Shown here in pieces: positions 44,398-53,072 of a DNA stretch of 64,000 bases. Numbering within the stretch: position 1 is the first letter of the stretch; the number at the start of each line of letters is the position of its first letter. The notes under the pieces were generated by a model. The model did no database searches and was not told the DNA's origin. It worked only from the letters and a program-made list of their open reading frames with translations. Source of the stretch: Micromonospora peucetia (GTDB lineage: Bacteria > Actinomycetota > Actinomycetes > Mycobacteriales > Micromonosporaceae); the NCBI RefSeq assembly GCF_900091625.1, contig NZ_FMIC01000002.1, forward strand, positions 3,720,001 to 3,784,000. Reading direction: 5' to 3'. A program made the position numbers and the translations under genes.

Positions 44398-44832
44398 TCA
44401 GCCAGCCACGGATCCACTGGTGGTGCCGAATCCGCCCCGCGCGGGGATACCTGCTCGGATGCGTGCGGCCTGGTCCATCGCGGCGATTTTCTGCTCTCCG
44501 GCAGTCGCCGGGAGCCTGCTCCCGGGCCTGTACCCAGAGCCGTACCGGCCGATGTAGATGTAGCGGTTGTGGTCGTCGTCTCCGTCACAGTCACTCTCAG
44601 GGAGGACGCGGCGCTGCTCATCGGCGCAGTAGGCGGTTCGGGCCGGCTCGCTCTCGGAGATGAAGTTGCGCGGCTCGCCGTCAGAGATGTCGCTGTCAGC
44701 AGGCGGTCGTCCGGTGTGGCCGCGGGTCGGCTCGTTGCCGACTGCACACCCAGCTACTACGAGGGCCAGGGCGGTGAACGTAGTGGAGAGGGGGATGTGG
44801 CTGCTGCGTAAGCGGCGGGCGTTGATCCTCAT
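44398..44832 (-). CDS. lipoprotein, unknown function
   Basis: ATG 44832 gives 144 aa with a lipobox signal (TALALVVAGC, Cys at about 29). A low-complexity acidic region and a C-terminal IPARGGFGTTSGSVAG end follow, typical of a family of small exported actinobacterial/phage-linked proteins. It lies inside the island. Confidence 0.7.
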   Translation of the reverse strand: MRINARRLRSSHIPLSTTFTALALVVAGCAVGNEPTRGHTGRPPADSDISDGEPRNFISESEPARTAYCADEQRRVLPESDCDGDDDHNRYIYIGRYGSGYRPGSRLPATAGEQKIAAMDQAARIRAGIPARGGFGTTSGSVAG

Positions 44833-44859
44833 GAGTCTCCTCAGTCATGGACGTGGGGC

Positions 44860-46029
44860 TTGAGCCTGGTGACAGTCTCCAAAGGAGAGTCAAACTCGGG
44901 CGTCGCGCGCGCCGGCAGCGACTACGACGCCGCCCGCCTCGCTACGCGCGGCGACATCGTCGTGGTGACCCTCAACTACCGGCTGGGAATCTTCGGCTTC
45001 TTCGGCCACCCCGGGCTGCCCGACAGCGGTGCGTTCGGCGTGCAGGACCAGCAGGCGGCGCTGGGGTGGGTACGGCGCAACGCGACCGCGTTCGGCGGTG
45101 ATCCAGGCAACGTCACGCTCGTCGGTGAGTCATTGGGCTCGCACTCGGTATGCGCCCAACTCGCCGCTCCGGCCTCGGCCGGCCTGTTCCACCGCGCGAT
45201 CACGCAGAGTTCCCCATGTTGGAGCCAGGACGACCTGCCGGCGGTCCTGGGCGTGCCACCCTGGGTTCCCGCCTCGGCTCATGAGGGACACGGGCAGCTC
45301 ATCGCCGAGCGGCTCTCCTGCTCCGACGTCACCTGCCTGAGGGGTAAGTCGGCTCTGGAACTTCTCGCGCAGCCCGCACTGCCTCTGCCCGGATACGGCA
45401 ACGCCGTGCTGCCGGAAGACCCGGCGGAGGTGTTCGCCGAGGGACGCTTCCACCGGGTGCCGATCCTGTCCGGCATCACCCGGGACGAGGGCACCATGTT
45501 CGCATCGATGGTGTTTCCCAAGCTCACCGCCGCACAGTACGTCGATGGCCTCACCCAGATCTTCGGGGAACGGGCACCGGCTGTCCTGGCCGCCTATCCG
45601 CCCGGCGACGTGCCCACCCAGCCCGCTGCCGCCGTGCTGAGCGACCTCGACTGGGCGAGGTCGGCGCGGGACACCGATCGGTTGCTGGCCAGGCACGTCC
45701 CGGTCTATTCCTACGAGTTCCTCGACCGGACGGCACCGCAGCTGTTCCCGTTCCCCGACGAACAGGTGGAGCCCATGGCATCGCACGGCTCGGAACTGCC
45801 GTTCCTCTTCGACCCGTCGTGGGAATCCGCCCCGCTCACCGACAAGCAGCGTCGACTCGGCGACCTGATGATCGGCTACTGGGCGCGGTTCGCCGCCACG
45901 GGCAACCCCAACGGCCACGGCCTACCGGCGTGGCGGCAGCACCCGTACGTCCAGGGCCTGGACCTCGACAGGGTGGGCCACTTCGACCGGAGCGCCGCGC
46001 ACCGGCTGACCTTCTGGGACGGCATCTGA
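44860..46029 (+). pseudogene. type B carboxylesterase, N-terminally truncated
   Basis: The frame is open from about 44860 but the homology begins mid-domain (DYDAARLATRGDIVVVTLNYRLG). It then has the nucleophile GESLGS near residue 88, the acidic residue in SGITRDEG and the His in SHGSELPFLFD, and ends naturally at WDGI. The first 100 or so residues, with the oxyanion-hole loop, are missing. The break lies next to the lipoprotein start, so it is a rearrangement scar. Confidence 0.8.
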
Positions 46030-46059
46030 GCCCGAAAGCGACGCGGACACCTGGCGGGC

Positions 46060-46245
46060 GATCACGTTCACCACGCATCTCTTGCAGCCGCCGGGCTCGT
46101 CGACATGACTCCGCACGACCTACGCGCCACCCACGCAAGCTGGGTGGCTGACTCTCACGGCGTGCTCGTCGATGCCCGACGGTTCGGGCATGCCAACGCC
46201 AGCGTCACCACCAGACACCACGCCCGCGCCCTCCCGACGCCCGCG
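46060..46245 (+). pseudogene. tyrosine integrase C-terminal remnant
   Basis: The frame reads AAAGLVDMTPHDLRATHASW then GVLVDARRFGHANASVTTRHHARAL. HDLRATHASW holds the conserved His-x-x-Arg, and GHANASVTTRHHARAL is the catalytic-Tyr block, with His where the nucleophilic Tyr should be. The N-terminus is absent. It is probably the relic of the element's integrase. Confidence 0.75.
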
Positions 46246-46344
46246 ACGCCGAGGCGGCCGTTCACCTCGACAACCTCGGTCGGAGTACGCAACGGGCACG
46301 GGATTGTCGAGAGGAAGGAAATGATCTTTGATCAAGGGGCCTGA

Positions 46345-46757
46345 CATGATGCCGCCGGCAGAGTAGAACCTGCGACACACGGTTTAGGAATTCTCGGCCC
46401 TGCCGTTCAGGCGGCCTGCCACCTGCCGTTGCTGCTGAGTAGGCACCTCGGCCCCCGTCAGACCTTGACCGTTGTTGTCCGTTCGCTACCGCAGGATCGG
46501 GCACGCAACTGGCACGGTCCCGCCGCCGTCCTGACGTCTCGCTTACAAGAACCGTGCGCTTCGTCTGCCTGCGTCCGCATCCGTCGCCCGCCTCGGCCGA
46601 CCGTCCACGCGACGCCGGGCGTGGTCGTCTTTGTTCCGGCTCGTAGCTGTCACCGTTGCTGTCGACAGCCCGCCCGGGAAAAGGCCACAATTCCCCGTCC
46701 GCCTGACGTTGAGCAGCCGGGCCAACGCCAGCGCCGATGAGGTGATTTCATTCGATC
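46345..46757. other. gene-free stretch
   Basis: I see no supported gene, repeat or RNA in these 413 bp. Confidence 0.4.
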
Positions 46758-47540
46758 ATGATCCAGCCCATACGCCGTGGCGCCTACCGGTTCTACGCCC
46801 GTCGCCTCCGCGCCCAGTTGGCCGGGAAGTCGCTGCCACGGCACGTGGCAATGGTGATGGACGGGAACCGCCGGTGGGCCAGGCAGGTGGGCTTCGATGA
46901 CCCCGGGGTGGGCCACCGGTACGGCGCGGAACACGTCCACGAGGTACTGGGCTGGTGTGCCGACATGGGCATCCATCACGTCACTCTGTTCGTGGCCTCC
47001 GTCGACAATATGCGTAAGCGGGCATCCGAAGAGGTGGAGAACCTGATGCGGATGATCGAGGAGGTCGTCGCGGAGCCGCTCCTCCGCCCGGCCAATCCCT
47101 GGCAGCTTCACCTGGCCGGCCGCGCGGACGTCTTACCCGACTCGACACGCCACGCCCTGAAAATCGCGGAAGACGCCACCCGCGAACGCGGTGCCGAGTT
47201 CCATCTCACGGTCGCCATCGGCTACGACGGCCGCGAGGAAATCGTCAGTGCAGTTCGTTCCCTGTTGGAACAGGAGGCACGAGCGGGCGCCACACTCGAC
47301 GACGTCGCACAGCGGCTAACCGCCGAGACTCTCGCGGCGCACCTGTACACCGGCGGCCAACCCGACCCTGATCTGGTCATCCGCACGAGCGGAGAACGCC
47401 GCATGTCCGGATTTCTACTCTGGCAGGCCGCCTACTCCGAGCTGTACTTCTGCGACGTGTACTGGCCCGGCTTCCGGAAGATCGACTTCCTCCGCGCCCT
47501 GCGCTCCTACTCGGCCCGCAGTCGACGATTCGGAGCGTGA
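46758..47540 (+). CDS. cis-prenyltransferase (UPP-synthase family), extra copy inside the island
   Basis: ATG 46758 gives 260 aa with the complete family signature: VMDGNRRWA near residues 33-41 (catalytic Asp), HVTLFVASVDNMRKR, and RTSGERRMSGFLLWQ plus SELYF near 213-235. It condenses isopentenyl diphosphate onto an allylic primer, giving polyprenyl diphosphates; chain length is unknown. A lone copy inside a decayed island is unusual, because the housekeeping copy normally sits elsewhere. It may be cargo that makes a special lipid or terpenoid precursor. Confidence 0.9.
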   Translation: MIQPIRRGAYRFYARRLRAQLAGKSLPRHVAMVMDGNRRWARQVGFDDPGVGHRYGAEHVHEVLGWCADMGIHHVTLFVASVDNMRKRASEEVENLMRMIEEVVAEPLLRPANPWQLHLAGRADVLPDSTRHALKIAEDATRERGAEFHLTVAIGYDGREEIVSAVRSLLEQEARAGATLDDVAQRLTAETLAAHLYTGGQPDPDLVIRTSGERRMSGFLLWQAAYSELYFCDVYWPGFRKIDFLRALRSYSARSRRFGA

Positions 47541-47594
47541 CAATCACATCCCCCTGCTCCCGGTTCCGTGGCGCAACCGCAAGGACTGGCGACC

Positions 47595-47723
47595 GTCAGA
47601 CGTTGAAGCGGACCTAAGAGCCGCTATCCCCTACCAGCGGCGACACCGTCGGGCACCTGCTCACACGGCGTCTCGGGCTGTCATGGTTGTTCGCTGGTTG
47701 ACGACGTTTCACGGTGTCTTGTG
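47595..47723 (+). repeat. 129-bp diverged direct repeat, copy 1
   Basis: GTCAGACGTTGAAGCGGA (47595) and GGTTGACGACGTTTCACGG (47696) recur with the same spacing at 48992 and 49094. The copies flank the IS3 remnants and the 127-aa gene. Confidence 0.7.
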
Positions 47724-47775
47724 CCCCCTGTGTGCCCCAGGGCGGAACGTGTCAAGGGATTGAGGTTAACGGGAG

Positions 47776-47912
47776 TTAAGCGGCTTGTCGTTGCGGCTCG
47801 GGCTTGTTGATCCAGACCTGTTCGGGCAGGTCGAGGATCTTGGGCAGGGGCCGGTTGGTGCCGAACCGTTCCGGGTGCGCCGTCCGGGCTGCGGCGAAAG
47901 GGTCCGCGTTCA
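47776..47912 (-). pseudogene. IS3-type transposase (orfB) C-terminal fragment
   Basis: The minus strand reads AHPERFGTNRPLPKILDLPE then QVWINKPEPQRQAA and a stop at 47776. The HPERF ... P-x-L-P ... WINKP pattern is the usual C-terminus of IS3-family OrfB. The rest is missing. Confidence 0.65.
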
Positions 47913-47930
47913 GGCGGGCCGCAGGCACTC

Positions 47931-48492
47931 CGGTCGTTCACGCCGGGGCAGAAGCTGGAGTTGTTGGTCGGGTATGAGCAGGCCGTCGCGGCTGGTGAGG
48001 GCGGTGCGTTCCTGCGGCGTGAGGGCTTGTACTCGTCGTTGATGTCGGAGTGGCGCCGGGCCCGCGACGCGGGTCTGTTGCGGGGCAAGCCGGCTGGGGA
48101 GACGGTTGGGAGGCCGTCGGCGGAGCAGGCTGAGATCGCCCGGTTACGCCGTGAGTTGGAGTTGGCGCAGGCGAAGCTGGCACGGACCGAGACGGCGTTG
48201 ACGATCATGGGAAAAGCGCGCGAGCTCTTGGAGGACATCTCCAGGAGCGAGCCGGACGGTCCGGACGTGTTCGGGCTCGGCAGGCGCTGATGGCCGCCTA
48301 TCATGCGTTGACCAGCGAGAGGATCACGACGCGGGACGCGAAGCGGCTGACCGGGATCGCCCGGTCCAGCGCCGTACGCGACCGGCGGCGGCCGACGCCG
48401 GCGGCGCCGGTGCGGCGGGCGCCGGCGAACGCGCTCACCCCGGCCGAACGTGAGCAGGTCCTGCGGCTGTTGAACAGTGCGGAGTTTGCTAC
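47931..48492 (+). pseudogene. IS3-family transposase remnant (orfA plus start of orfB)
   Basis: One frame to 48290 reads RSFTPGQKLELLVGYEQA then EWRRARDAGLL and a leucine-zipper helix LRRELELAQAKLARTETAL, the OrfA of IS3-type elements. A second frame from 48290 reads YHALTSERITTRDAKRLTGI and LTPAEREQVLRLLNSAEF, the start of OrfB, and breaks off near 48492. No catalytic DDE core is present. Confidence 0.8.
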
Positions 48493-48584
48493 GGCCTGCC
48501 TCCTCCGGTTGCCCCCTCTTGACCGCTGTTTCGGGCACGCTTCGCGGGTAGCGCAGGTGCACCAACTCGGGGATGATCATCGTC

Positions 48585-48968
48585 ATGTCGGAGCAAGATC
48601 TGGCCGAAACCTGGCGTCGCATCATCCGGGGAGACAACAAGTCCTGGGTCGTGTTCGCCCACGGCACGTGCGTCGTACTACCAGACCCCGGACCCAGCGT
48701 TGACCTCGCCGCTCAGGCCGTCGACACCCTGCGCGAGTACGGCCCCGTCTACGCCGGCTCGCCTGCTGGAGACTTTGGCACCATTACCCTCGATCCCGGT
48801 CCCGGATGGGTGGTCTACGGCCACCACAACGACGTGCTGACCTACGTAGGACCCGACGAGATCTCGGACAGCAACGATCTGGCCGTTGGTCTGTACGGAC
48901 GCAGCAAGCGAAACCAGGACGGCCATGAGCTTGACGTCGTACACGTCGAGGACAAGCGGCCTCGGTAA
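48585..48968 (+). CDS. conserved hypothetical actinobacterial protein
   Basis: ATG 48585 gives 127 aa (MSEQDLAETWRRIIRGDNKSWVVFAHGTCVVL begins the chain, given here only as its start MSEQDLAETWRR). Further blocks are SPAGDFGTITLD and GWVVYGHHNDVLTYV. Similar proteins are common in actinobacteria with no known function. It sits between IS remnants inside the island but looks intact. Confidence 0.7.
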   Translation: MSEQDLAETWRRIIRGDNKSWVVFAHGTCVVLPDPGPSVDLAAQAVDTLREYGPVYAGSPAGDFGTITLDPGPGWVVYGHHNDVLTYVGPDEISDSNDLAVGLYGRSKRNQDGHELDVVHVEDKRPR

Positions 48969-48991
48969 ATCGGGGCCGAGCCGCTCCCGTT

Positions 48992-49121
48992 GTCAGACGT
49001 TGAAGCGGAACTTAGACCGGCAGTTGCGGGACCTGCTGCAACTCGGCCGGTGCGCTGCCCGGGGCCCTCTCATGGTCCTCATCGCCTCGCGCCGGTTGAC
49101 GACGTTTCACGCTGTCTTGTG
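48992..49121 (+). repeat. 130-bp diverged direct repeat, copy 2
   Basis: Partner of 47595-47723. On the minus strand its first block encodes KFRFNV then a stop, which recalls the C-terminus of YchF-type GTPases; this link is speculative. Confidence 0.65.
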
Positions 49122-49164
49122 TTCCGACTGTCCCCCAGCAGCATCGCTCCGCCTGGGACAGGAC

Positions 49165-49464
49165 TCAATCGCTATTGCCTCCGCCTGGCCGTCGCCACTC
49201 CTCGCGCCACAGCTCGTGCCCCCGCATCAGCCAGCCGACCCAGAAGATTGCAAACAAGATCAGGAAGCATCCGAACAGCACGACGGCAAGCACTGCCGCG
49301 ATCGGCTGGAAACGCCCACCATCGCCGTTCCATCCGCTCGCCGCGACTGCTCCCAGGCCGAAGAAGATGATCATGAGCACGGTAATGACCGGCCGGTCAA
49401 TCGGGTGAGGCTCACGGGGCAGACGCAACTCCGACTCCTTCAATCTGACGCAAGAGACGTCCAC
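49165..49464 (-). CDS. small two-helix membrane protein
   Basis: GTG 49464 has GGAGG about 9 nt upstream and gives 99 aa. Two hydrophobic helices (about 27-45 and 53-78) are separated by a polar loop. I do not recognise a family. Confidence 0.6.
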   Translation of the reverse strand: MDVSCVRLKESELRLPREPHPIDRPVITVLMIIFFGLGAVAASGWNGDGGRFQPIAAVLAVVLFGCFLILFAIFWVGWLMRGHELWREEWRRPGGGNSD

Positions 49465-49522
49465 CCAAGGCCGCCTCCGATCGCCTGCATCCTGGCAGAC
49501 GACAGCCGAAGATCAGAGACCC

Positions 49523-49592
49523 AGAATCCGGCGTACAGGTCGACTCGTCCGTCGCCCACCAGCTCAGAGACCTGATCAAGGCTCTGAGCTGG
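49523..49592 (+). repeat. att-like repeat, right copy (rnpB 3' end plus terminator)
   Basis: This repeats 41711-41780 with three mismatches in 70 bp, and keeps the CCAGCTCAG / CTGAGCTGG hairpin. No RNase P body precedes it, so it is not a second rnpB gene. It marks the right edge of the island. Confidence 0.85.
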
Positions 49593-49689
49593 TCGTTTAT
49601 CTGGTGCCGTGCTGGGAGCTTGGTTGGTTGTGGTGGGTGGTGTTCTGCAGGCGTAGGCGGGTGAGGCCGAGCATGTCGATCAGCCATCC

Positions 49690-49985
49690 GGGTCCGCCGG
49701 TGATGCCGCGGGTGCGTAGGAGGATAACGACCTTGTGGTGGGTCGGCCGGCCGCTCCCGGTCCGGGTCACACGCGCCTTGGCAGCATGGGGCTGACCTGT
49801 GGGCTGTCGCCGCGCTGCCCAGCGGTCACCACTACGGCCATCAGCTTGCGGCCCTGCTCATACGCCAGAAGCGTCTTGGTGGTCCAGCCGCCCCGAGATC
49901 GGCCGAGCCCATGGTCTGCCGGCTCGGCCTGCACAGCACTGGGCGGCTCCTTTTGCGCATCGCCGTCACGGCGGGCGGGTCGAGA
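49690..49985 (-). pseudogene. IS5-like transposase fragment
   Basis: The minus strand, with frame changes, reads HGLGRSRGGWTTKTLLAYEQ, LMAVVVTAGQRGDSPQ and RVTRTGSGRPTHHKVVILL, the middle of an IS5-group transposase (DDE domain start). No full frame remains. The interval 49593-50083 holds nothing else I can support. Confidence 0.65.
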
Positions 49986-50083
49986 AATCGATCGTCAAAA
50001 AGTTCCGGAGTCACGGCAACGTTTGCTGGGGTCGAGAGCGTAAGTAGTGGCCGTGAGATTGAAGCTGAGGGTGCGGGTGGCTG

Positions 50084-50605
50084 ATGCATGATCGCGAGGA
50101 TAAGGAGGTGACAGCCTTTGTGCGGGCGCGTTACGGATCGCTGCTCCGGACCGCCTTCCTGCTGTGTGGAGACCGAGGGAAAGCCGAGGACCTGGTCCAG
50201 ACGACGCTGGCCAAGACGGTTGTGGCGTGGCCTCGGCTGCAACGCTCGGAAGGCGTCGATCACTACGTTCGACGCATTCTAGTCAACACCTTCGTGAGCT
50301 GGAGGCGGCGCCGGTCCTGGTGGGAACAGCCCTTGGGTCGGCTGGTGGAGAGTCAGGCACGCGACGAGTATGTGGGGGTGGAACAGCGGGACCTGCTCCG
50401 CCGGGCGTTGGACGGGCTGCCAGCACGACAGCGTGCCGCCGTCGTACTGCGCTTCTACGAGGACCTGTCCGAGCAGGACACGGCGCATGTACTGGGTTGT
50501 TCGGTTGGCACGGTCAAGAGTCTTTCATCAAGGGGACTGCAGACTCTGCGTAAGCAATGGGTTAAGGCCGACGCTGTTGCTGATGAAGAGGTGCGCTATG
50601 CATAA
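50084..50605 (+). CDS. SigE-family ECF sigma factor
   Basis: ATG 50084 gives 173 aa with sigma region 2 (LLRTAFLLCGDRGKAEDLVQTTLAK, given in part as LLCGDRGKAEDLVQ) and region 4 (LPARQRAAVVLRFYEDLSEQ, then LGCSVGTVKSLSSRGL). It overlaps the membrane-protein gene at 50598 by 8 bp, the usual sigma/anti-sigma arrangement. Confidence 0.9.
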   Translation: MHDREDKEVTAFVRARYGSLLRTAFLLCGDRGKAEDLVQTTLAKTVVAWPRLQRSEGVDHYVRRILVNTFVSWRRRRSWWEQPLGRLVESQARDEYVGVEQRDLLRRALDGLPARQRAAVVLRFYEDLSEQDTAHVLGCSVGTVKSLSSRGLQTLRKQWVKADAVADEEVRYA

Positions 50606-51872
50606 CACGACCGAGTTGCGTGACGGCCTGGCGGATCTGGCCGAGTCGGTGGTACCGACCGAGGGCTATGAAGGCAAGATCATGCGGCGGGCAGACCGGC
50701 GTCGCGGGCGGCGGCGTGTCGCCGCAGCAGCCGCAGCCGCAGTATGCGTGGCGGTGCTGGTCACGATGTTTCGGGTTGTCGGATTCGGGCCCACACCGCA
50801 ACTCGCTGCACCGCCGCCGGATGGCCCGTTTCTGGGCTGGTCCCCGGTGGGGGACGTGGACGCTGGCCTGGTACGTGAGGCCACCAGCGTCTGGGACCGT
50901 ACCAACTCGGCAGGCCCGCACACTGATGTTCGGGCCCTTGTCGCGACGCGCCATCCACGCCTGCGCTCGACGGTGGTCGTCCTGCAGGGATACGACAAGC
51001 AGGGCGACGCGCGGTTGGCGTTCTTCACCGGTGATTCCGGTGCGGCGGACGCCTTGCGGATGCGGGTTGATCGGCCCGCGCCCGACCCGGTGAAGACTCA
51101 GGTGATAAGTCTGGTCAGTCCACGATTGTCCGGAGCCGCCGGCGAGGTTAGTAATGACCCCTGGGGCACCTATGCCATTGCCCTCGCCATGCCGGGCGTG
51201 ACAGCGGTGCGGGTTTCGAGTACCGCAGTCGATGATGAAATGATACAAGAACCGGACGGACCGACCAGTCGCCTCATTGTAAAACGATTTCCGATCGCTG
51301 CGACCGCGCAGACGACGACGATCGCGGGGTTCATCAAGCCGAAGCGACCGTTCGCCAGCCTCACGAAGGTGTTCGAGGTACCTGGTGAGGACGGTGTGGA
51401 CGGTGACGCGCGGGCCGTACCCGCTGAGGTAGTCGGCAGGAGCGGCCAACAGATAATCGTGGCGTTCCTGAAGGATCAGGGAGTCCGGCGAGGGCAACTA
51501 GCCGTTGTCGCCGAAGGTTTGGTCGGACGCGTAACGGCAGTCGATACCGTCCGCGGTGAAGCCACTGTCGACCTCGTTACCAGTACCGGGTTCACCGGCC
51601 AGGTGTACACGAATATCAGTAATGTTCCGGGTTCCGTACGTGGCACCGGCGGAAAGCTGGTCATGGAAGGCGTTCCCGCAGACGGTGAGGTTTACCAGAC
51701 CAACCGTGTCTTGATGCCGGATCCGTCCCAGCGGAGCAATCAGGTTGGCGCTGTCACGATCGGGCGAGCGTCTGCGGACAAGGCGGCAGGCGCGACCACG
51801 GTGGAGCTTACGCCAACAGCCGACCTTGCCAACCTGACCAGATTGTCGATCATGACGCCATCCGCCCCCTGA
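50598..51872 (+). CDS. single-pass membrane partner of the sigma factor
   Basis: ATG 50598 lies within the sigma gene's end; 424 aa. A short cytosolic N-terminus (about 45 residues) with no zinc motif is followed by one helix (VAAAAAAAVCVAVLVTM) and a large exported domain. The position indicates an anti-sigma or sensor role. The C-terminal 120 residues (QLAVVAEGLVGRV, LVTSTGFTGQVYT) resemble an MreC-like beta fold, which would be unusual for an anti-sigma factor. Confidence 0.75.
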   Translation: MHNTTELRDGLADLAESVVPTEGYEGKIMRRADRRRGRRRVAAAAAAAVCVAVLVTMFRVVGFGPTPQLAAPPPDGPFLGWSPVGDVDAGLVREATSVWDRTNSAGPHTDVRALVATRHPRLRSTVVVLQGYDKQGDARLAFFTGDSGAADALRMRVDRPAPDPVKTQVISLVSPRLSGAAGEVSNDPWGTYAIALAMPGVTAVRVSSTAVDDEMIQEPDGPTSRLIVKRFPIAATAQTTTIAGFIKPKRPFASLTKVFEVPGEDGVDGDARAVPAEVVGRSGQQIIVAFLKDQGVRRGQLAVVAEGLVGRVTAVDTVRGEATVDLVTSTGFTGQVYTNISNVPGSVRGTGGKLVMEGVPADGEVYQTNRVLMPDPSQRSNQVGAVTIGRASADKAAGATTVELTPTADLANLTRLSIMTPSAP

Positions 51873-51891
51873 CGGCGACCCGCCCACGCAA

Positions 51892-51924
51892 GGATGCGCG
51901 GAGGCGACTCGCCTCCGCGCATCC
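51892..51924. terminator. 14-bp-stem terminator
   Basis: GGATGCGCGGAGGC pairs with its perfect complement across GACTC, 19 bp after the stop of the membrane gene. It may act in both directions. Confidence 0.8.
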
Positions 51925-52445
51925 TCAACAGGTCTGCAGGTCAGTAGTGGACCGAGCCGCTGCCGGAAGCCTTTGCGATGTCACCGCCGGAGTTACCAAC
52001 GACGCCGTGGCTGCCCCGGCGGCGGGTCCGGAAGGACACCGGGGAACGACAACTGACTCCAGCGTGACCAGTTCACATCCCCAAGCCGGCTCTTCGGAGA
52101 AGGCACTTACCGGACCCGCCGAGACTCAGCTTAAAACCCGATCCCGGCGTTGTCTTGACACGGAGGGGAGCCGTGAGCGGATGTTCGCTAAACGCGAGTG
52201 CCGCTCCGCCGCGACGAGGGAACCAGACGCCACCGCCATCGTGTGTGAGCCCGACCTCAGATGTAACGGCCGCGACCACACGCGGACCGACTGATCGCCG
52301 CGGCGGCATGATCGCACGTATCGGCGCGGGGTCGTCGGGGACCGCTGGCGGGGCCCCGACGTCCAATGGACGATCGGGCACCATGGCCGTCGTAGACGAG
52401 AGGGGGGCCTGCATCACGCCCATGATTACGGAGAGTGGTCCGCTC
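51925..52445. other. intergenic stretch, no firm gene
   Basis: Longer frames on both strands do not look coding. One short minus-strand frame (51941-52039, 32 aa, ending SGGDIAKASGSGSVHY) is noted because its stop lies just past the terminator at 51892-51924; it has no good ribosome site. Confidence 0.3.
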
Positions 52446-52475
52446 TTGACGGGAGAGATTTTGTCTCACTAAGGT
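52446..52475 (+). promoter_or_regulatory. promoter of the metalloprotease gene (leaderless)
   Basis: TTGACG (52446-52451), an 18-bp spacer and TAAGGT (52470-52475) precede ATG 52482 by 6 nt, so transcription would begin at the start codon. Confidence 0.7.
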
Positions 52476-52481
52476 ATCGAC

Positions 52482-53072
52482 ATGTCTAGATCGGTCTTGA
52501 TCAGAGCATTGACCGTCACCTTCGCGGCCGCCCTAGTCGCTGCCGCTGGGCCAATCAGCGCTTCGCCCGCCCTTGCCTCCAACTTCGGGTCCACGGGGAC
52601 AGTGGGTATCACCGGAACCACGAACGGCGTGTGGTTGACGACCAGCGCGAGTTTCGTCGTCGGCAGGATTTCGCTGACGAGTACCTACAGCAGCGCGGTG
52701 ACCACTGTCATGAACGGCCAGTACGACCCGACTGACCTGACCGTCTCCATCGCGTCTCCAACGTTCTGCGACTCCAGCCTCGATACCTGCATCTATGATT
52801 CCGACTATGGAGACAACGGACTGAACGGCTGGAACGCCTGCGATGGACCGACGAGCGGGAGCCACCCGAACATGCGCTGCACGACCCAGTGGGTCCGGAT
52901 CAACCAGCGGTACAACCCGCCAGCGAACCGAATCGTCTGCCACGAGGTCGCCCACAGCGTCGGCCTGCGCCACACGTCGGAACAGGCTTCATGCGTAAAA
53001 AGCACCGCTGATGGCGGAAACTCATCAACTCTGAGCGCCCACGACAAAGGACACATCAATGCGACCTACTGA
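52482..53072 (+). CDS. secreted metzincin-like zinc protease
   Basis: This 196-aa protein has a signal peptide (FAAALVAAAGPISASPALAS, residues about 14-33). The zinc motif HEVAHSVGLRH (near 154-164) is the HExxHxxGxxH of metzincins. Six cysteines elsewhere suggest disulfides. At this size it resembles small extracellular proteases such as snapalysin, but the assignment is by motif only. It overlaps the downstream lipoprotein gene by 14 bp. Confidence 0.85.
   Translation: MSRSVLIRALTVTFAAALVAAAGPISASPALASNFGSTGTVGITGTTNGVWLTTSASFVVGRISLTSTYSSAVTTVMNGQYDPTDLTVSIASPTFCDSSLDTCIYDSDYGDNGLNGWNACDGPTSGSHPNMRCTTQWVRINQRYNPPANRIVCHEVAHSVGLRHTSEQASCVKSTADGGNSSTLSAHDKGHINATY

Noticed and set aside
49523-49592. 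Second RNase P RNA gene
   Set aside because: Only the last part of the RNA and the terminator are present; the conserved core is absent.
52073-52423. 116-aa minus-strand protein
   Set aside because: Composition is not protein-like, with no ribosome site or recognisable motif.
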